17,387 nucleotides of DNA. Origin: JBBSQE01 sp038258095. Lineage in GTDB: Bacteria > Actinomycetota > Thermoleophilia > Solirubrobacterales > 70-9. This document shows, one piece after another, positions 14,028 to 17,387 of the stretch (within the stretch, counting starts at the first letter, position 1; each line of letters begins with the position of its first letter). The stretch covers positions 1 to 17,387 of the forward strand of contig JBBSQE010000038.1 of assembly GCA_038258095.1 (NCBI GenBank), read 5' to 3'. A program made the position numbers and the translations under genes. The notes under the pieces are model-generated. The model did not search any database, was not told the origin of the DNA, and saw only the letters and a list, made by a program, of their open reading frames with translations.

Positions 14028-15395
14028 CTAGCGAGCGGATTGCCTCTTGCCTCGAGCCGTTATCAGGACCACGCGATCTCTCGCAAGGCCCCGAGCCGAC
14101 AGAGCGATTCGAGAGCCGTTGCGGGTCATCGAGAACCGCAGCGGGCGGAGCTCGCCCAGAGACCGAGACGCGCTGACCAGGTTTGCTCTCCCGCCTGACC
14201 CGTAGCCGGTTTCCGGCAGTCCTGCCGCGTCGACCTTGCTGACAATCACGCGACTCCGGCAGAGAGTCCGGGGTCCTCTCGAGCTGCATCTGGCAGGGAT
14301 CGCAGTTCCAACCGCGGCAGCACCACCGGCGAAGACGACGAGATCTGTGTTCCAGATCGTCGGCGCTTTGGTGGGCAAGCCGGACGCGACCAGTCCCCCG
14401 GAGCCAAACGATGGATCCGGAGCTCCGCCCAGGATCAGGCGGCCGATGTGGAGCGTCCTTGCGCGAGCGCCACCGAACACCACTCTGCCTTCCGCATTGA
14501 ACGCGATGGTCTCCGGAGCCATCGCAGTTGGGCTCGATCCGTCCGGGCCGAACCCCGCGACGGCTTGGCCGCGAGAGTCGAGCTCGTAGACCCTCCCCGC
14601 GATCGACGGCGATGCGTCTCTCATCACCGCAACACCGATGATCCCCTGACTGGATATCGCCAGGTCGGAGACGACCAGTAACAATCCGGAGGGGGTGACG
14701 TCGGCAACGGTGACGGTCCCGTCGTTCCCGAAGCTCTTGTCGATTCTGCCCCGGCTCGTGTAGCGCCGCAGGACGATGTGTTGGACGCCGCTCAGGTCGA
14801 CATCGGCAAAGGTGACCAAGAGGCGACCATGCCCGTCGGTTACCGGGGCCGTCTCGTTCCTTCCGCCCAGGCCGAGAGATGGCATGCGAACGAATCCTCG
14901 GTTGCCGAATCCTCGATCGAGTGATCCGTCGCGGGTCAGGCCCACAAGCAGTCGGTCGTGGGTCCTGCCGCCGAAGACGACAACTCCTCTGGATGTCGAC
15001 GTCAGCCCAGTGACGTAGTCGAGCCCGCGAAGCCGAGCAACCCCTCCTCTGCCGTAGCTGCGATCAAGCGCTCCGCCGGCGCCTTAACCGCGCACCTGCG
15101 GAGCACCGTCCGCGTAGATCAGCTGGAGGGTGGACGCGCGAGGCCCGGCCACAACCCCGACAGGATCGAGGGAGGCTGCGCCGGCGCAGGACTCGCTGAC
15201 CAAGAAGATCGTCAAAGCCGCCGCGATAACACTGCCCAGCAAGGTCAACCCGCTCACCGATCCACTGAGATTCATCATCTCTGTGAACACCTCTCCACAG
15301 TCGCCGATGCGGTGGGAGTCGTCGTCAGGGTCGGCCTTCGCGAGTTGCTGATCGACGGAGCAAGTGCTGCGTACTTTCCCCTGATTCGCCTCCAT
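14028..15395 (-). pseudogene. Membrane-anchored delta-60-repeat beta-propeller protein with in-frame TAA at codon 104
   Basis: A single frame from ATG 15395 to TAG 14028-14030, broken only by TAA at 15084-15086. The start has a good ribosome binding site (GGGAGG, 4 nt upstream). Residues 1-40 are polar. Residues 44-70 (SGSVSGLTLLGSVIAAALT) form a membrane or signal segment. The frame stops at PQVRG, but continues in phase with GAGGALDRSYGRGGVARL and further delta-60 units: SLDRGFGNRG, RIDKSFGNDG, a degenerate VAGFGPDG, APDPSFGSGG and GLPETGYGSGG. About 350 residues follow the stop. The first start after it (GTG 14945) falls inside a repeat, so reinitiation would give a partial propeller without export signal. 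The delta-60 family (TIGR02608-type repeats) forms extracellular beta-rich proteins of uncertain role. No frameshift is needed to join the halves. Confidence 0.75.
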
Positions 15396-15485
15396 CGCCC
15401 CTCCCTTGGATCAGACCTCACTGTGCCAGGACCGCCCCGCATGGCTGAGAGCGGCTGATCCTCTCATCCATCGCTTTTCGCGGGC

Positions 15486-15914
15486 CTACGGCTTGACCGT
15501 CCCCCCGCTCGTCTGTGTCACGCACAAGTTGTACGCCTTCAGGTCCGCCGCGCCGGGGAACCGGTCCTTGCAGTAGTCGCGTACCGGCGCTCCGTAATCG
15601 GGCTTGCCTTCGGTTGAGGCCGGGGTGGGCGCCGGGCCGGTGGTCGGTTCGGGGTTGGGCGGCTCCGGCGCGGGATGGACGGTCACCGTCTTCTCGACCG
15701 TCGTGGTCTCGATGACCGCGGGGCTGTCGAGGACCCGGATCGCCGCCGAGTTGCTGACCGATGTGCGGTAGCTGTCCTCGGCGACCTGGAGTGACGTGCC
15801 CGCGATGAAGAGGCCGAGGCCGAGGCCTCCCAGCGGAGCGCCGATCATCCAGGCCAGACGCCCGCGGCGGCGCTGCGTGTCCTCCTTCTTGGGTGAGGAT
15901 TTCTGGCCGGGCAT
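15486..15914 (-). CDS. Small single-pass membrane protein with Thr/Pro-rich tail and two Cys
   Basis: 142 residues, family not recognised. A basic cytoplasmic N-terminus (KSSPKKEDTQRRRGR) precedes a membrane segment at about 21-43 (WMIGAPLGGLGLGLFIAGT). The outer part has TTTVEKTVTVHPAPEPPNPEP, a Pro-rich linker, and a small C-terminal region with Cys115 and Cys131 that may form a disulfide. ATG 15914 follows directly on the TAG of the upstream gene (TAGATG), so translation is coupled. The Thr-rich plus PNPEP section matches the very end of the upstream DUF2510 protein, suggesting a shared design or duplication. Confidence 0.75.
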   Translation of the reverse strand: MPGQKSSPKKEDTQRRRGRLAWMIGAPLGGLGLGLFIAGTSLQVAEDSYRTSVSNSAAIRVLDSPAVIETTTVEKTVTVHPAPEPPNPEPTTGPAPTPASTEGKPDYGAPVRDYCKDRFPGAADLKAYNLCVTQTSGGTVKP

Positions 15915-16460
15915 CTAGGGCTCCGGGTTCGGAGCCGGCGTGGTTTGGATCACCGTCTGCGTCTCCGTCTGCGTCTGGGTGACGCCGTAGCGCTCCTGCG
16001 CGTCGGAGAGGGCGGACTCACGCGCGTCGCGGCGGAAGTTCGGGGCGCTCTCGTCGAAGGCGGCGAGGAAGCCGATCGCAAGCCCGCCGGCTAGCGCCGC
16101 CAGGCCGATCAGCGCGATCGCCCAGCGCTGAGCCCAGGTTTTCGGCGTCGCCGGCGGCGGCGCGCTGGCGAGCCTGGTGAGGGTCGTCCACTCATTGCCG
16201 TCCCACCAACGCAGGCGGTTCGGCACGAGGGCGTCGGCGTGCCAGCTGGGGTCCCGCTCCCGTGGTGGCGGGATGGCGTCGATCCCGGTCGCCGCCGCGC
16301 CCGGCAGCGCAGCTGACCCGAGCGGTTCCTGGACGGGCCTCGTGTGGGCGGTCCAGCTCCGGCCGTTCCAATAGCGCTCGCGGCCCGGAACCAGGCCATC
16401 GTCATACCAGCCAACCTCCTGGTCGCCCGGAGGCGGCGGTAGATCGTTGATCGAGGCCAT
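15915..16460 (-). CDS. Membrane protein with two DUF2510 half-domains
   Basis: 181 residues. Two copies of the DUF2510 motif, a short Trp-rich beta hairpin common in actinobacterial membrane proteins, are present: VGWYDDGLVPGRERYWNGRS (16-35) and SWHADALVPNRLRWWDGNEW (72-91). A membrane segment follows at about 112-134 (RWAIALIGLAALAGGLAIGF). After it comes a short outer part ending in TQTQTETQTVIQTTPAPNPEP. DUF2510 sits on the cytoplasmic side in most relatives; its ligand is unknown. It starts 13 bp after the dCTP deaminase stop and abuts the next gene (TAGATG), so the three probably share one transcript. A TAGGGT box 10 nt before the ATG could give extra initiation. Confidence 0.83.
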   Translation of the reverse strand: MASINDLPPPPGDQEVGWYDDGLVPGRERYWNGRSWTAHTRPVQEPLGSAALPGAAATGIDAIPPPRERDPSWHADALVPNRLRWWDGNEWTTLTRLASAPPPATPKTWAQRWAIALIGLAALAGGLAIGFLAAFDESAPNFRRDARESALSDAQERYGVTQTQTETQTVIQTTPAPNPEP

Positions 16461-16473
16461 GGTCCCGGTGACC

Positions 16474-17387
16474 CTAGCCGCGAATTGGGCCCTGATCGCC
16501 GAGCCGCACCTGCTCCATCCCCGCCGTCTGGTCGGAGAAGTGCTTCGACAGCATCGTTACCTGGCCCTGATAGTTGGAGCCGACGTCGGCTCCGTAGAGG
16601 CGGTCTGGGGTCGCGGAGAGGCGCTCGAAGCCGAGCTTGCAGATCGGCTGGAGGTGCTCAACCATGAACGGGACGTCGCGGGCGCGGACCTCGAGCGCGG
16701 CGCGGCTCCCCGGCCGCTTGCCATCCGGGTCGAAGCCGAAGCCCGGGTCGAAGAAGCCCGCGTAGTGGGTCCGCAGCTCGCCGGCCGTCGGGTCGTAGGC
16801 CATCATCTCCGCCGCGTAGCCGGGCGGGATGCAGATGCCCTCGGCGCTGAGGAGGAGGTAGAAGATCTCCGGCTCGAGGACGATGCGTGACTCCTCCTCG
16901 GGGCGCACCGGCTCCCAGTAGTCGGTCCAGCGGTAGTCGCGGCGGGTGAGGTCGATCCGGTGGCTGTTCTTCTTCGCGCGGTAGCCGACGACGCGGTCCG
17001 CCGGTCCCGACTTCAGGTCGACGCTGAGGAAGAGCCCGTCGGAGACCCGGAGGCGCTCGGCGGGCAGCGCGTCCTTGCCCATGTAGAGGAGCGGGGTCTC
17101 CTCGTGGAGATCGTGCAGCTCGGCGTCGGAGAGGCGCGCGTCGCCGCCGGAGAGCCGAAGCTGGTTCAGCGACAGCCCCTCGGTGACGCGGATCGCGAAA
17201 GAGCGCGGGACGACCTCCAGGTAGAGCTTGCCCCGGTAACCGGCCGGGATCTCGTCGAAGCGGTGGTTTCCGTCGGTGATGACGCGCGTGAAGACGTCGA
17301 GGCGCCCGGTCGAGCTCTTCGGGTTCGCCTTGCCGCCGATGCCCGGCGGCAGATCGAGCTCCTCGGCCAGCGGGATCAGGTACGGCC
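16474..17387 (-). CDS. dcd: 2'-deoxycytidine 5'-triphosphate deaminase, two-domain (PF06559) type, 5' end outside window
   Basis: 303 residues are visible, ending at TAG 16474-16476; the N-terminus lies beyond the right edge. It deaminates dCTP to dUTP for dTMP synthesis. The visible end of the first dUTPase-like domain has the catalytic set: KSSTGRLDVFTRV matches the SSxGRxG of E. coli Dcd, and YRGKLYLEVV supplies the catalytic Glu (visible residue 57). SFAIRVTEGLSLNQLRL closes it. The second domain repeats the fold: ICIPPGYAAEM, HYAGFFDPGFGF, RAALEVRARDVPFMVEHLQP and ICKLGFERLS, ending GSNYQGQ and SKHFSD. This duplicated form is best known from alphaproteobacteria rather than the single-domain actinobacterial Dcd. 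It leads an operon with two small membrane proteins of no evident metabolic link. Confidence 0.86.
   Translation of the reverse strand, partial: PYLIPLAEELDLPPGIGGKANPKSSTGRLDVFTRVITDGNHRFDEIPAGYRGKLYLEVVPRSFAIRVTEGLSLNQLRLSGGDARLSDAELHDLHEETPLLYMGKDALPAERLRVSDGLFLSVDLKSGPADRVVGYRAKKNSHRIDLTRRDYRWTDYWEPVRPEEESRIVLEPEIFYLLLSAEGICIPPGYAAEMMAYDPTAGELRTHYAGFFDPGFGFDPDGKRPGSRAALEVRARDVPFMVEHLQPICKLGFERLSATPDRLYGADVGSNYQGQVTMLSKHFSDQTAGMEQVRLGDQGPIRG

Noticed and set aside
7333..15395. Genetic code change (TAG as sense codon) to explain the internal stops
   Set aside because: TAG ends many genes in the same window, and one of the three interruptions is TAA, so a single reassignment does not fit.

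Overview
The window is GC-rich and shows actinobacterial traits. These include a UvrD-type helicase fused to a RecB-like nuclease, a zincin-2 metallohydrolase, DUF2510 half-domains, VapBC, GTG starts, and several genes whose only promoter-like element is a TANNNT box 6-7 nt before the start codon, which points to leaderless mRNAs. The large secreted Ig-like protein, the delta-60-repeat protein and the sigma factor with a fused zinc-finger and membrane tail resemble proteins common in Thermoleophilia/Solirubrobacterales. That placement is an inference from gene content, not a measured phylogeny.

Layout. 1-2919 (minus): helicase-nuclease, running off the left edge. 2996-5007 (plus): inositol-monophosphatase-family enzyme and zincin-2 hydrolase. 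5066-5572: two gene stumps back to back, the 3' part of an MBL-fold hydrolase (minus) and the 3' part of a TetR regulator (plus), as if one deletion removed the shared promoter and both 5' halves. 5598-6562: a hairpin, a promoter with a LexA-like box, a very basic repeat protein, then a nested RNA structure and a perfect 13-bp terminator stem. 6632-7336: VapB/VapC with a possible operator. 7333-8079 (minus): SanA/YdcF-type gene with an in-frame TAG. 8124-11305 (minus): a large secreted Ig-like protein with no canonical start near its signal peptide, overlapped by the end of a small secreted-protein gene that carries a TAG at codon 11. 11402-12736 (minus): ECF-like sigma factor fused to an anti-sigma-type zinc motif, a membrane segment and a Pro/Ala/Ser tail. 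12987-13934 (plus): UDP-glucuronate-decarboxylase-like SDR enzyme. 14028-15395 (minus): delta-60-repeat protein interrupted by an in-frame TAA. 15486-17387 (minus): two small membrane proteins with matching Thr-rich tails downstream of a two-domain dCTP deaminase that runs off the right edge.

The main theme is decay or disruption of envelope and exported genes between about 7.3 and 15.4 kb. Three reading frames are interrupted by single nonsense codons, and a fourth lacks a start. The intact sigma/anti-sigma fusion lies directly upstream of two of these exported genes on the same strand and may have controlled them. TAG is the normal terminator of many genes here, so amber reassignment is an unlikely explanation. 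I see no tRNA, rRNA, CRISPR array or insertion sequence.
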